The notes beneath the pieces are model-generated. The model made no database searches. It was not told where the DNA came from and was given only the letters and a program-made list of their open reading frames with translations. Below, piece by piece: positions 12,310 to 23,600 of a DNA stretch of 64,000 nt; position 1 is the first letter of the stretch, and every line of letters begins with the position of its first letter. The position numbers and the translations under genes were made by a program. Origin of the DNA: Seriola aureovittata (Eukaryota; Chordata; Actinopteri; Carangiformes; Carangidae); the NCBI RefSeq assembly GCF_021018895.1, contig NC_079364.1:5604401-5668400 (forward strand), in the 5' to 3' direction.

Positions 12310-13966
12310 TCAGATGCACTTGAGCAGGTAGGAGTTGCAGTTGGCTCCTCTCCCGCAGTCGCAGAGCTTCCCGATGCGAGGCCCGAACTTCATGGCACAC
12401 CGGTCACCCATCCCACACTGAGGAGAGGCGGAGGAGGATGCAGAGAGATGGTATTAATATCTTTTCATTTCAAGAATTGTAAAAATTGTGCTTCATCTTT
12501 ACCTTCAATTTTCCCCCTAACATATAGAAAATAATGGAGCAAATATTTGCACAGGCCTTTATGTTGCTTTGATGAATTGTTTTTCGTTTCCTGTTGATTA
12601 TTCTGATTTATTTGAGAGAGAGAGAGAAGTTAATCACTCTTTTACGGTGAAATAATTCACTCCTGTTCATTAGCTCAAATTGAGCCTGTAGGTAAGAGAC
12701 TGATCCACTGAGGGGTCAGGAGAACTGAGAGGCTTCTGCAGCTTTTTAACTTCCCTCTCTCGGCTAATTGGAGCTGGGCAGCAATCTTGATTAGTCTGTA
12801 ATTGCACTGAGGGAAAGACCGTTGCTGGCATTTCCTTGTTATCTTTTAATTAGTGGCAGGTATCGTTTGCTTACTGGTTTAATTAACAGCAGTGACTGAG
12901 TGCTGTCTCACAAATGACTGAATTACACTCTGCTGTCCCTCACGAGGAATAAGGTAAAGGTGTGCGTTCAGAGTTTCTTTGTAGTGAATGAAGTGGAGTT
13001 ACCAGCGGGATGCTCCCTCTTTTCTCGGTGGAGGAAATCCGATTATGCATCCTGCCCAGCAGAGCCTCCAGAGCTTCCACCTGCTCGGCAGAAGAAGTTC
13101 ATTCACACAAACAACAACATGAAGCCTGAAGACAAAGTGTCAAACTGCAGCTCTAACGTCGTTCTATACGCCAGTATCACGTATTTATTCTGTATCTGCT
13201 GCTCCTAGTTTTTCATTGAAGCTACACGATATTTACAGAGTGGAACATTTCAACCTGACACGTTGTGGTCTTTCTAACCGCTCCCTTCCATGATATAGAA
13301 ATATAAATATTGTTTTATTCACATTTCCCCCAAAATTCAACTTGAGCTTTGATATTTGGGAACTTTTGCACCTCCACTAAAAGTAAAAAACAAAGTTCTG
13401 TGGACTTCAACATGGATTGGCTGCACAGCATGAGGGGCTGGCAGAGTTTATGAGGTGTTGAGAATAAGGTGAATAAACTCTCCGTTACCTTCAACAATCG
13501 TGACAAACCAGCCAAAGAAAAATAAAAACTGATTTCAGAAAAAATTCTGATTTATGAATCTCTTAAAGATCAATACAGCAGAAATGTGTTTAACAAACTT
13601 ACATGCAAAACTAACACAAAACTAATTTGAAAACTGTTGTTGAAATGTAAGTTCTCTGAGTTTCCTGTTTGGCTGAACTGAAGAAAATAGCTTATTAAAG
13701 TCCAAATACACACAGGCCTGTGAAGCTTAGGAGACGTGACCCTGCAGCATCAGGGATCTCAATCACTTTGACCCACGATTACAGATATTCATCCATAAAC
13801 TAACATCTGTGGAGCTTTGGATACTGACCAGGTCTCTGTCTGCGGCTGGTTCGGGTTTCTCCACTCCAAAGTCTTCCGCGGAGTTTTCCTGGGACGCCTG
13901 GCCGTGACACAGGAAGGACAGCAGGCCGACAAACAGCAGCCCGCGCAGCATCCCGGAGCTGTCCAT
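12310..13966 (-). CDS. cart: CART neuropeptide precursor (three exons)
   Basis: The exons on the minus strand are 13,966-13,829, 13,080-13,003 and 12,417-12,310. All junctions are phase 0, with donors gtcagt and gtaact and acceptors ending gagcag and cctcag. The product is 107 residues. Residues 1 to about 23 form a hydrophobic signal peptide (MDSSGMLRGLLFVGLLSFLC), followed by an acidic spacer. Residues 47-65 are a helix-prone stretch (VEALEALLGRM...), then a dibasic KR at 66-67. The C-terminal core has six cysteines at 73, 79, 91, 93, 99 and 106, in the CART pattern (CGMGDRCAMK, GPRIGKLCDC, ending NSYLLKCI). CART peptides are secreted neuroendocrine signals acting on feeding, stress and reward. 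The length and three-exon layout fit the family (human precursor 116). Teleosts have several cart paralogs and I cannot say which numbered one this is; cart4 or cart3 is possible. The ATG at 13,966 was chosen because it directly precedes the signal peptide. An in-frame ATG at 14,113 lies about at the expected transcription start. Confidence 0.93.
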
Positions 13967-13979
13967 AGTGCTGGTCCCG

Positions 13980-14030
13980 GTGGAGGAGGTGGAGGTGGAG
14001 GTGGAGGTGGAGGAGGAGGAGGAGGAGGAT
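13980..14030 (-). repeat. CCTCCA/TCC repeat in the cart 5' UTR
   Basis: On the plus strand this reads as GGAGGT units followed by GGA units. In the cart mRNA it is a pyrimidine-rich CCTCCA/TCC tract ending about 15 nt before the start codon. The plus (template) strand has many closely spaced GG runs and could form a G-quadruplex. Confidence 0.85.
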
Positions 14031-14142
14031 TCTGCAGGTCCCGGCAGGAGGCAGCAACTCAGGACTGGAGGAGCAGAGGGTCGCAGCAGGGACACAGAAG
14101 ATTCTCCCTCCACCCACCAGACTTTCTCCTCTCTTATATTGA

Positions 14143-14159
14143 CTCTTATAGCCCCGCCC
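14143..14159 (-). promoter_or_regulatory. cart: cart core promoter: TATA box and GC box
   Basis: On the minus strand GGGCGGGGC (14,159-14,151) is directly followed by TATAAGAG (14,150-14,143). A second TATA-like motif (AATATAAGAG) lies at 14,140-14,131. A start site 25-30 bp downstream would fall near 14,105-14,120, giving a 5' UTR of about 140-150 nt before the ATG at 13,966. A TATA-driven promoter fits a tightly regulated neuropeptide gene. Confidence 0.6.
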
Positions 14160-14883
14160 GCGCTGCAGGATTAACATGCAGGAGAGTTTTGCATGGGGGC
14201 AGGCGGGGATGGATGGAGGCGCGATAAACCCACCAGCTCAGTTTTCTGTTTGCAGCTGGAAAGTATGAATAACCCCGGCAGCTCGTAGATGGTCCTTCTA
14301 TTTAAAAAAAAAAAAATCTACAATAAAATCACTCCAGTCCACAAACACAGCAGCTGCAGACAGGTGAGATGATTGCCTGGGCACGTGCTTCCCCTCAGGT
14401 ATGACGGATGGTTTTAACGCTATTTTGTGTTTTTTTTTAACGGAAGTAAATAATGATTATAGATTAGAATCTTATAAATATCTGAACATCTAATCCACTC
14501 ACTACTGAATACTTCACGTGCATGTTATGTCATTTTAAGGTGTGCATTTGTGTAGCCTATGTATTTTTAAGGATTATAAAAATTAGACTTTAAGATTCAA
14601 GATATGAAATTCAGATTTGAACATCCAAGATCACTGACACTGAGCATTAGCTATCAGTTTATAATCGATTTATGGGTAAATGAACAGATTACACATAGGT
14701 GATCTGGTCACCTGGTCACACGGTTGACTATTAGAATGAATTCATATAGAGCTGTAAAAATTTTAAACCCAGTATTTAAAAACATCCACTTCCTGTCACC
14801 TGTATGTAAAGAACAGATGACCACCTGTTGGTCCCAGACTGAGGCAGTTCCTTATTAAAGGTGAAGAAAATAGAGAACTGTAA

Positions 14884-15137
14884 GGCTGCAACCAGTGATT
14901 ATTTTCATTAACAATTGGTCTTACAATTAGTGCCTTTAATAATCGATTGATTGTTCAGTGAATAAAATATTAGAAAATTTCCCTCATTATTTCATATATC
15001 ATTTCTAATGTCTCATTGAGTCGCCTGTCAGAGAAAACTAATGGAAATAACAATAATAATAATAATTTAATTATTATGTTGCCAGTTAATTATCTATCAG
15101 TCAGCTGATTGATTAATCAGCAATTATTTCAGCTCTG
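14884..15137 (+). mobile_element. MITE-like 'ggctgcaac' repeat, copy 1
   Basis: Begins with 'aaggctgcaaccagtgatta' and ends with attaatcagcaattatttcagctct, so the ends form an imperfect inverted repeat. The interior is AT-rich with repeated TTAATCGATT-like words. I recognise this from memory as a very common non-autonomous repeat of teleosts. Related copies are seen at 28,816-29,060 and 44,230-44,690. Confidence 0.65.
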
Positions 15138-15599
15138 GAGCACTGGTCGGGTTCTGGGTGCCCATGGGGAAATAATAAAACTGCATAGCGAGGGTCAATA
15201 CTGGCCCCACCCAAAGAGTTAATCTCGCTGTGCTGGAGCAGCCTTGATTCTCCACCAACCACCAATCACATCAACCTCTATTATAAAGTCTATCATTTAT
15301 TTTGGGGATTTAAGGCATTATTATGGGGATTTCTCTATTTAGAACAATGACAAAGAAAAGGGTGGGTGTATCTACAGGTATCTATAGATGAAGGTGGCTA
15401 ATTATGTCTAAGCAGCAAAAACTAGAACTCTCTAAATTCTGCTAAGTCACAGTCCAAGTGGAGCTGTGACGACCTGCTAACTATTAATACTGTTAATAAC
15501 CCTGCTGGTCCCTCAGGACACAGATGTGTCCCTGTGCTGAGAGAGACGATAACCATCACTTTCACACCTTCAACATATTGATTTACATTATAGCCAGAG

Positions 15600-15601
<2 letters not shown>

Positions 15602-15634
<33 letters not shown>

Positions 15635-15729
15635 TGGGGGGGGGGGGGGGGGGGAGGAGATGGATGTCCCTGTGTGTTTAAATGGAGAAGAGGAACATTT
15701 GAGTGTTTCTATGATACATTGTACTTCCA

Positions 15730-15788
<59 letters not shown>
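15602..15788. repeat. Compound microsatellite: (GT)n, G run and (AT)n
   Basis: (GT)15 at 15,602-15,632, a 19-base G run at 15,636-15,654 and about 24 AT units at 15,740-15,788, flanked by ATTT units. The (AT)n is self-complementary. Its exact length may be unreliable in an assembly. Confidence 0.9.
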
Positions 15789-15792
<4 letters not shown>

Positions 15793-17639
15793 TTATTTAT
15801 TTGGCCTCAGTCACGACCAGAACAGAACTTCTTCACAGGTGTAATTAATATCATCAATAACGGCTGCATCCCATTCAGGTGGTCCAGTTTTTGGGGCTGT
15901 GGTAAGTGAGGCCATCGTTAATGTTATCAGTTACACCTGTGCCCACTCTGCCAGGACAACAAAAACACCTGACTTATCATTTTTCATAATCAAAGTCCTG
16001 TGTGATGAGCTGGAGAAGAGTCGGTCCTCTTATTTTACTCCTCAGCCTCTGGGAAGAGTTGTGTAATGTTTTACCGGCTGAAAGAGCTTTTTATGGTCTG
16101 AGAAAATAACCACATTGTCATCATGACTTTGGCTCCGAGACACATTCTAACAGAGACGCAGCTTATTTTCTAATGCAATAAAAGAAATGGAAAAACCCCT
16201 GAGCCACAGCTCATAATGTGACAATAATAGATGTTGTCAGCTGTTATAAATATCTTGGTGTTTGTCTTTCTTTTTTAAGAATTAAGAATTTTATTTAAGA
16301 CAAAGTCCTACTTTTATTTGGAAGCGAACCACCTTCTTACCAGTTGTGGACTCTGTTCATCGCATTAACACTTGACTCATCCTTGCACTCTGCATGTTTT
16401 GAGTCACTGGTTTATTTTTATTCATAAAGCTCTTCAGGTCAAACTTCCCTCTCATCTTGTCTGTAAGTTTACAGTATGTCCCACAGGATCACGAGGCGAT
16501 GTGAGAACAGTTTGCAAAGGGAAATTGATTTAAAGGTGTAAATACAAGGATGTTGTAAACTCGATTGTTCATGATTTCTCTACTAACTGTCTCTTGTCAC
16601 TTTAGCTTTCTTCATATTGGCGGTTGTTTTGTTCCATTGTAGCGTATTTGAGCCTCCGTACACCGTCAGCTGATTTATTTATATTGTGTGAAACTTGTAC
16701 CGCTGCCATCCTGAAAAAGCAGTTTGTAACTTCAGTGGGATTCACCTGGTTAAATAAATCCATCAAACAGAAGGCCTGTGTTACATATTGGATGTGTATG
16801 TTGAATTGCATGTGGAAATGAAAAGACCTGTGTGTTTACCAGGCAGAAGGCGTCTAACTGGGGGCGCTGCTGGCTGTATTAGGATGGGAAAGTGTCATTA
16901 ACATTATTACTAACATTAAATCGCCCTTTAAATTTTGCAGTGGAAAAAGTGAGTTGTCAGTCGACCTTTCAGTTAGAAAGTGAAAGAGAGGGAAATGATT
17001 AGCTGGCTGCCCACTCTGCGGCTGAGGAGGTTTTAGTTGTCTGTTTATGAACCAGATCTGTCCTCACCGCTGCTCATGCAGCACCTCTCAGAGGTTTGGG
17101 TGTCAAAGCAGAATTAGTCAAAAACATCCACGGAAATCCGCATCTACAGAACATATCGTCCTGGAGTTAGTTCAGTTGGTACATGTGAAACCTAACAAAA
17201 CAAAATAAGCTAATGAAGACTGTGGGAAATGGTTGAAAACTCCAGAAAAAACAAGTGTGTGCGCCTTGAGTTAAGATTATTTTAACTAACTTAACTTGAT
17301 TGTTCAGGGTTTAAAATGTCAGCATGAATGTTAACAACATTACTACACAAAAGAAAAACTAATCACTGCAAACTAATTATTAAAATTCAAAATAAGAACA
17401 TGTATGAATACGAGATGATCATTTTCCAAACCCACATAAATCTTTTGGTTGTTTGTTCGTCAGGTTTGACCGTAAAACTAAATTAATAGAAAACATTTTA
17501 CCGTTGATTTTCTCACACAAATAATTTAAACTTCACAAATGTTATAATTGTTCTTGCAGAATATTTTCCTTGCACTGAGCCTTAGTCTTAGTCTTTATAT
17601 TATTTGTTATCTCTCTCACTGAAGGGCCCCTGTTTGAAA

Positions 17640-18130
17640 GCCTCCAGGGTCCCCTCCTCGCAGCGGACAGCAGGGGGCGCTGCGCCGGAGGTTGTCCGCC
17701 TGGAGGCTGCCGAGCTCCGTTTCCTGAAATGCATACTTCAGGATTAGGAAGAACACACCCAGTGACATCAGTGAGGTTTGAAGAAGAAGAAAAAGTCTCA
17801 ACTCAAACTGTGCAGAGGAGGAACAGGAGGGCCGAGAGGTCCCGCTCGGTTTTCTGTCGGTTTTGAGAGTTTTTTTTTTTTTCTTTTAAGCTCCGGAGAG
17901 TTTGGGGACCGAAGCGTCCAGACTGCGCGTCAAGTTTTTACTGAAGCGAACCGCGGAGCGCAGAGAGACGCGAGGATGTCAACTTCAGACGACACGGACG
18001 GGCTCCGGCCGAGATATGGCTGTAAGTTCAGACTTTTTCTCTGCTCACCTTGAGATGCCAGGCGGGCGGCTCCCCCCCTCACAGATACTCAGGGAGAGGC
18101 AGCAGCCCCGGGTCAGAGCTCCAGACTCTG
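17640..18130 (+). promoter_or_regulatory. iqgap1: CpG-rich promoter and first exon of iqgap1
   Basis: This is the most CpG-dense stretch near the start of iqgap1, with frequent CG in 'cgctgcgccggaggttgtcc', 'ccgaagcgtccagactgcgc' and around the start codon at 17,976. No TATA box stands out. The picture fits a CpG-island promoter of a broadly expressed gene. The transcription start cannot be placed exactly. The upstream frame stays open from 17,778 to the ATG but has no earlier ATG. Confidence 0.6.
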
Positions 18131-19339
18131 CTCATGCAAACGCCTCCAAAAACTTCACAAAGCGCCGATTTATTTGTAAAAAAGCGCGCTCAGGCAGATC
18201 GCTTTTATTTCTGACAGCATGGTTACAGCCTGATTGTGACTTCCGCGTTTCTTTACTAATGCATCGCAGAGAGGAGAGAGAGAGAGAGAGAGGGAGAGGG
18301 AGGCCTGCTTTTAGAGTTTACACAACTTTTTCCACTCTCTGTACACGTTAGTGTTTACAGCCCAGGTCACTGTGAACTCTTAATTCTGCCACATGTTGAA
18401 GCAGGACACAGGAGATAAAGTTCTGTGTCAGAGTTATACACAGAGATGAAATTAGCTACTGAACAACCACCGCCCATGGATTTACCAAAAAAAACAAAAA
18501 AAAAACATTTTTCATCAGAATTTCAAAATAAAACTTCACACTTCGTCCATTCCATCAGAAATGGAGAAGGAGGAGTAGTTTGCTCAGCAGACAGATACAG
18601 ATCCCAGTAGTTCACTTTTTAAATATATGTCAGTGGTGAAGCAGTTTTTGTTAAAACCAGGACTTGGCTGCTGTTGCTGTTTCCCTGTGAGGCTAAAACC
18701 TCCCACCTGAGATGTGACAGGAGGCTAAATAGGGGCCTCTTTGTATTGCGCGCCCTCATCCTGTCCCCATCCCCCCCCCCTCTCTCCATAATTTTTTTTG
18801 GGAAAAAAAAAACCCCCAACACTTTATTTGGGGAATGTTCTGCCGGCGGGATCACGGCTCCAATCTGTGTAATCTCATGAGAATCCCCCCCCCCCCCCAC
18901 AAACCTCCCCTGCATTGTTTTTTTGTTTGCAGTGTATGAATAACTGTGCCATTTACAGACAAAGGCATCATACAGTCACACACCACATCATACAGCCTCA
19001 CTTCCCTGAGCCAGGCCGAGCTCGTGTGTTAACTGGCTGCACAGATGACTAATGAATGAGGCCGGTTTCCTTTTGTGAAACACCTCAGTATGTGGAACGT
19101 TGGAGAGGCCAGACATCTGATGGAAACAGTTGCATAATAATAATTTACACACAGCTATTTGTGAAATATGATGATTTCTTTTCCTCATGATATATCTCTC
19201 TGATTGACCCTTTTGTGTGTGTTTTTTGGTCTGCAGCTGTCCTGGATGCCGTGGAGCGGCTCACGGCGGAGGAGATGGACGAGCGGCGGCAGCAGAACAT
19301 GGCCTACGAGTACCTGTGTCACCTGGAGGAGGCAAAGAG
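17976..19339 (+). CDS. iqgap1: iqgap1 exons 1-2: N-terminus
   Basis: Residues 1-49. Exon 1 (17,976-18,021) encodes the short variable head and ends after one base of a serine codon. Exon 2 (19,237-19,339) continues with LTAEEMDERRQQN and AYEYLCHLEEAK, the near-invariant IQGAP lead-in to the calponin-homology domain. Intron 1 is 1.2 kb. The head is two residues shorter than I recall for human IQGAP1. Confidence 0.93.
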
Positions 19340-20645
19340 GTAAGAGGCTGGAGGACGGTTTCACCTGCGAAACCAGCTGAAGCGCATCGTCGCAGAGTCT
19401 GTGATGATTCAACTCAGCTCTGATTCGTCACAGACTGTCTCCCACACTGACACTGGTTTATTCAGTGGATCATCCTCCATAGTGTGTAGTCTAGACGGTC
19501 ATACAGAGCTGTCATCAGGTTATCATCATTAACATTAACGTGTTTAAACTGCGTCTTCAGTCCGAACAGCATCGGAAACCCAGAGATTATCAGTTTTACT
19601 CTCACATAAAACAACGAAAAGAAGGAAATCTTTGCAATTAAGAAGCATGAACGTTGAAGTTTTTTTGTCATTTTTGCATGAAAAATAATTTAATTTGACA
19701 TATTACAGTTATAAAAACTGTTGCAGATTGATTTTCTGCCGGTGATTCATCGAAGAATGACCTGAACTCAAGCTGACGTTCAGTTCTTCTTCAGTCTTGG
19801 TGATTTTCAGGTTTTAGTTCCTGTTGATATTTGGGAAGGGCTCCATACTTAACGTCACTTCTCACCTTTTGAAGCTAAAGTATGAGGCGCAGGAACTGAA
19901 TGTCTGGTCGTTTACTTTCTCTTTGATGTGATAATCCTGATTTCAATCAAGATTTTGCCCATTTCAGACGATGACAGGGCCGATCCACGTTAATGCAGTT
20001 CTTTAGTCAGCGTCATTATACAGATCTTTGTTTCCTGTAAATGTAACAGTCATTTAGTCACAACAGGCCACCAACTCACTTTTTAGTCTTACTGTAAAAT
20101 CTGGCCGCATCATTCTTCACAAAACATGATTCGCCCTCGCCCAGCGTCAGCTGGGACTGACTCCACCCCACCATATAGATGATAGATGATTCTTTAATCA
20201 GTTTCCTGAGTTTCATATTATCATTTTTTAGAATCATTCAATCAGTTCTTGTACGGCTGCTTAGACCACATTTAACATGTGAGGACTTTTAGAATTGAAA
20301 TCGAGGGTTTTGTAGAAAAACGTTCAGTGAAATGTTGGACCTGAAACTCTAACTGTTGAAAACCTTCAGACGAGATGTGTCAAGATCCCAGAGGTCTGCT
20401 GGATGAAATGGGATTATAAATTTATGTTATGATGATATCAACATGTGGACATGATGTATGAAGACATTTGTGACGTAACAATGTAAACGGATGACTGATG
20501 AGTTCAAAGTGCTGCTCAATTAACAAGCAAATAAAGAAGTTCACGAGACGATTTTATATCTGAACCTCATATTTAGCACAGAACAACAACTTGTTTTGTT
20601 ACGTGAAATTTATGAGGCAGTAGATGAGGTCTGTTTCTTGGTATT

Positions 20646-20678
<33 letters not shown>

Positions 20679-23600
20679 TTTGTGTGTGTGGAGCTTATTA
20701 ACAGCCTTGTATGTTTGCTTTTGGCGCCTCAGGAGTCGTCCCTGCCGCGGGCTCGCTAGTTCAAAAGAGGAAGGATTGTGCTAGACAGGAAGTGACTCAG
20801 TCCTTGTTGATTTTAGTATCTCCCACGGTTGCCACAGAAACCCACAGTTGTCATAGCAACAGGTTCCGGTGTGAGTGCTGGAGTCCGTGCTGCTGTGAGG
20901 TTTTATGCTCTGATAAAGAAGCTGAGTGGTTGTATGGCTGCGGTGTGTGCGCGTGTGTGTCTTGTGTGTGTGTGTGTTTGAGCACCTGCCCCTCATCCCT
21001 CACCTGCTCCGTTATCGTCGTCCATCTGTGATGTTCAGGAAATTCCTAGAGTGAATTGTGTTTTGTGTGTTCCTCCCCCTGACACCTCCACCTCTGTCCC
21101 CGAACTTCTTCTTCCCACCGTGTGTGCACCACTTACTCTACATGTCTGGTGACTGCATTGCATTCTGGTCCAATTCTGTGCTGCTGTTGGTGATATTTAC
21201 AGGAATAATGTAGATACTCAAACACAGAGTAAGGAGTGTTTTTTTTTATTATTCTTCCTCTGGGTTCTTCATGTTCATGACTTGGCTTTTCCTTTCTGAA
21301 CCCACCACATCATCAGTGTCGGGCGGTGCTGTGACGGGATCTCTTCCTGTCAGGGGCGGAGGTGTTGAGGGAAGGAGTTTCATCTCTCTGCTCAGCTCTG
21401 GATTAAGTGAAGGGAAAATAAGAACACATTGATCACAAAGTATTTGACTTTTGAGACTGAACCTTCTGTCTTAACCTTTGAAACAGTAGTTGACAAAAAA
21501 AACAATCTCACCGCAAGCTTCTGTTCTGGAGCTTTTGTTCCTATCACATGGTCTTCCTCAGCTTGCCCAGTTATCATGAAATGTGATGTTCACTGCTTTT
21601 AATGACTTCTCGTTCATGTTCACTCTCATTGAATTAAGAGTGAAAGTTAATTCTTGACCTTGTAAATAATAATTGACAGAACGATCTCACTGCGGTTCTT
21701 GACCTTTGTACGCTCTGCAGCTCAGGACTCACTCGTTTCCTGACTCAAGGTTGATTTACAAAGTCGCATTGTTATTTGTTTCAGTTCAGCCGAGGTCTTG
21801 ATGAAGGGTTGTGTCATTAATTATCAGTGATTTCAAACATCTGCTACTTTCCACAGTGGTTCAGAAGCTCACATCTGTACGACTGGTGAACCACTACACA
21901 TTACACTGAGCATAAAACCACTCATCATTAGCAAAAGTTCAGATTTAAAGATGAACCATAGGATGTTAGCCATTGATAATTACATCATTCTCCTAAAAGT
22001 CATCATTAATTATATAAAAAAAAAAAAGAAGATCCTTTTTCCTGCTGTGAAGTGGTTTTCCGTGGTTGATAGCAGGGCTGTCCTCTCCCACATCAGCTTC
22101 ACTCTTTTATCAGCGTTAATCTTTCACATGTCGAATGTGAAAGAGCGAAGTTGGCAGCTCTTTATCTTCGGGCTAATGGCTGCTGAGAAGAAGAGCCACT
22201 GCCTCTCACATCTGATTACGCTGCTGTTCGATTATCCTCTTAATTAAACCTTCAAAGTTAAAAGTTAAACCGTGTTTGTGGCTTCTAAGAATTAATGCTG
22301 CTAACGCTTGTAACTGAGCCAGGATTTATTTCTTCAGGGCGCTCAACGATCTGTTATGAATAAAAAAATATTAAGTATTAACGCTCGAACAGTGAAGTAT
22401 GCCTCCTGATTGGCTGTCGAGTTTTTCAGGTAGACTGAGCTCCATGTGGGTTACACCTGAGCCTGCAGGGGAGCACGGGAGGGAGGGAGGGAGGGAGGGA
22501 GGGGGGTGCTGATGATGCAGAAAGGTATGATGGGAATGTCTGTGACAGCTGCGCAGCAAGGTGTGAGAGCGTACCTGTGCGCCTTGTGGGGATGGCTGCA
22601 GGAATGCGGCTCTGACGCTGCAGCTGGCGGGTGTCTCGGGTCATTTCGGACTTTGGTACTTTGGAGTCTGATTGCCGTTCGGCTCGAGCTCTTTCACCGC
22701 GGAGATGCAAACCATGTTATCGCTCTCATTTCCATGTTCTGAGGCTGTATTTGAATTCTCAGTGACCCGTCCGTCTCTGCTGGCTCTTCAGTGCTGATGA
22801 TGGGCGCTCAGCTCAATTTTTTGTGGGGAGTTACTTTATTTATCCATTAATTGATTGAGTATTTTTTTCCAATCATTGAATACGCATTGAACATATAAAA
22901 AAAAAAACCCCACCATCTTTAAATTGCTTTTTTTGTCCGACCAACAATCCAAAACACAAAGATCTTCATTTCACAGTGACGTAAAACAAACAAACTTCCT
23001 CCCTCCTCCGTATCTGAAGCTTTCTCTCTGTTTTCACTCCCTGGTTCCCTCCTTCCGTCTCCCTGGGAATGCAGTTGGACATGTTTTCTGCACGATACAT
23101 CTGTTTATTGATGCATGCACGGTGCTAACTGCGCGGTCCCTCCCTCATCGCATCAGTGTACAGCGAACTGTTTCAGGTGGCAGTGACATTGTCAGGAAGT
23201 CAGAATGTCAGGACTGCGTCTGTGCATCAGTCACACGTCGTCCACATTTGTCTCGTCCTCGCTTCCTGTCACCGTGTGCGGTGAAGTAAAGCAGGTTGTG
23301 AATCACTCACTCGGCAGATGTTTTCAGAGGGTGACACAGTTAGTTTTAGGTGTAGCTGAAAAAGGTTTTGATTCAGCAGCAGAGTGAAGGTGGAAAGGGA
23401 GGAGAGAGTAATTGTAATTATGGGAGGTGAGGTTGATGTTGAACTGCTGCATGTTATCAAATATCTGTAAACTGTCACATACAGAAACACCGCTCTGCAT
23501 TTTTCCTTTGCTATTTTTTTCCTCATTCAATTCTACTTTTGTAATTTTTTCCAGAATTGAATGAGAAGTCAGATTGAAAACAGTTTTGCCAGAATAATTT

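Larger units (their letters stand above)
14160..17630. other. Intergenic spacer between cart and iqgap1
   Basis: About 3.5 kb separating the divergently transcribed cart (minus) and iqgap1 (plus). No coding exon is seen. It holds an old interspersed repeat (14,884-15,137) and a microsatellite cluster (15,602-15,788). Regulatory elements of both genes would be expected here, but I cannot point to a convincing one apart from a palindromic E-box-like CACGTG near 14,382. Confidence 0.6.

Noticed and set aside
13967..14113. N-terminal extension of the CART protein starting at the ATG at 14,113
   Set aside because: It would put the signal peptide inside the protein, is mostly encoded by a simple repeat, and lies about at the expected transcription start set by the TATA boxes.
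13817..14227. Glycine-rich plus-strand open frame opposite cart exon 1
   Set aside because: It is the antisense of the cart first exon and the GGAGGT repeat. It has no splice or promoter support.
17902..18351. 149-residue open frame overlapping iqgap1 exon 1
   Set aside because: It begins at a non-ATG codon, runs in a different frame from the real start and reads through the exon 1 donor into intron 1.
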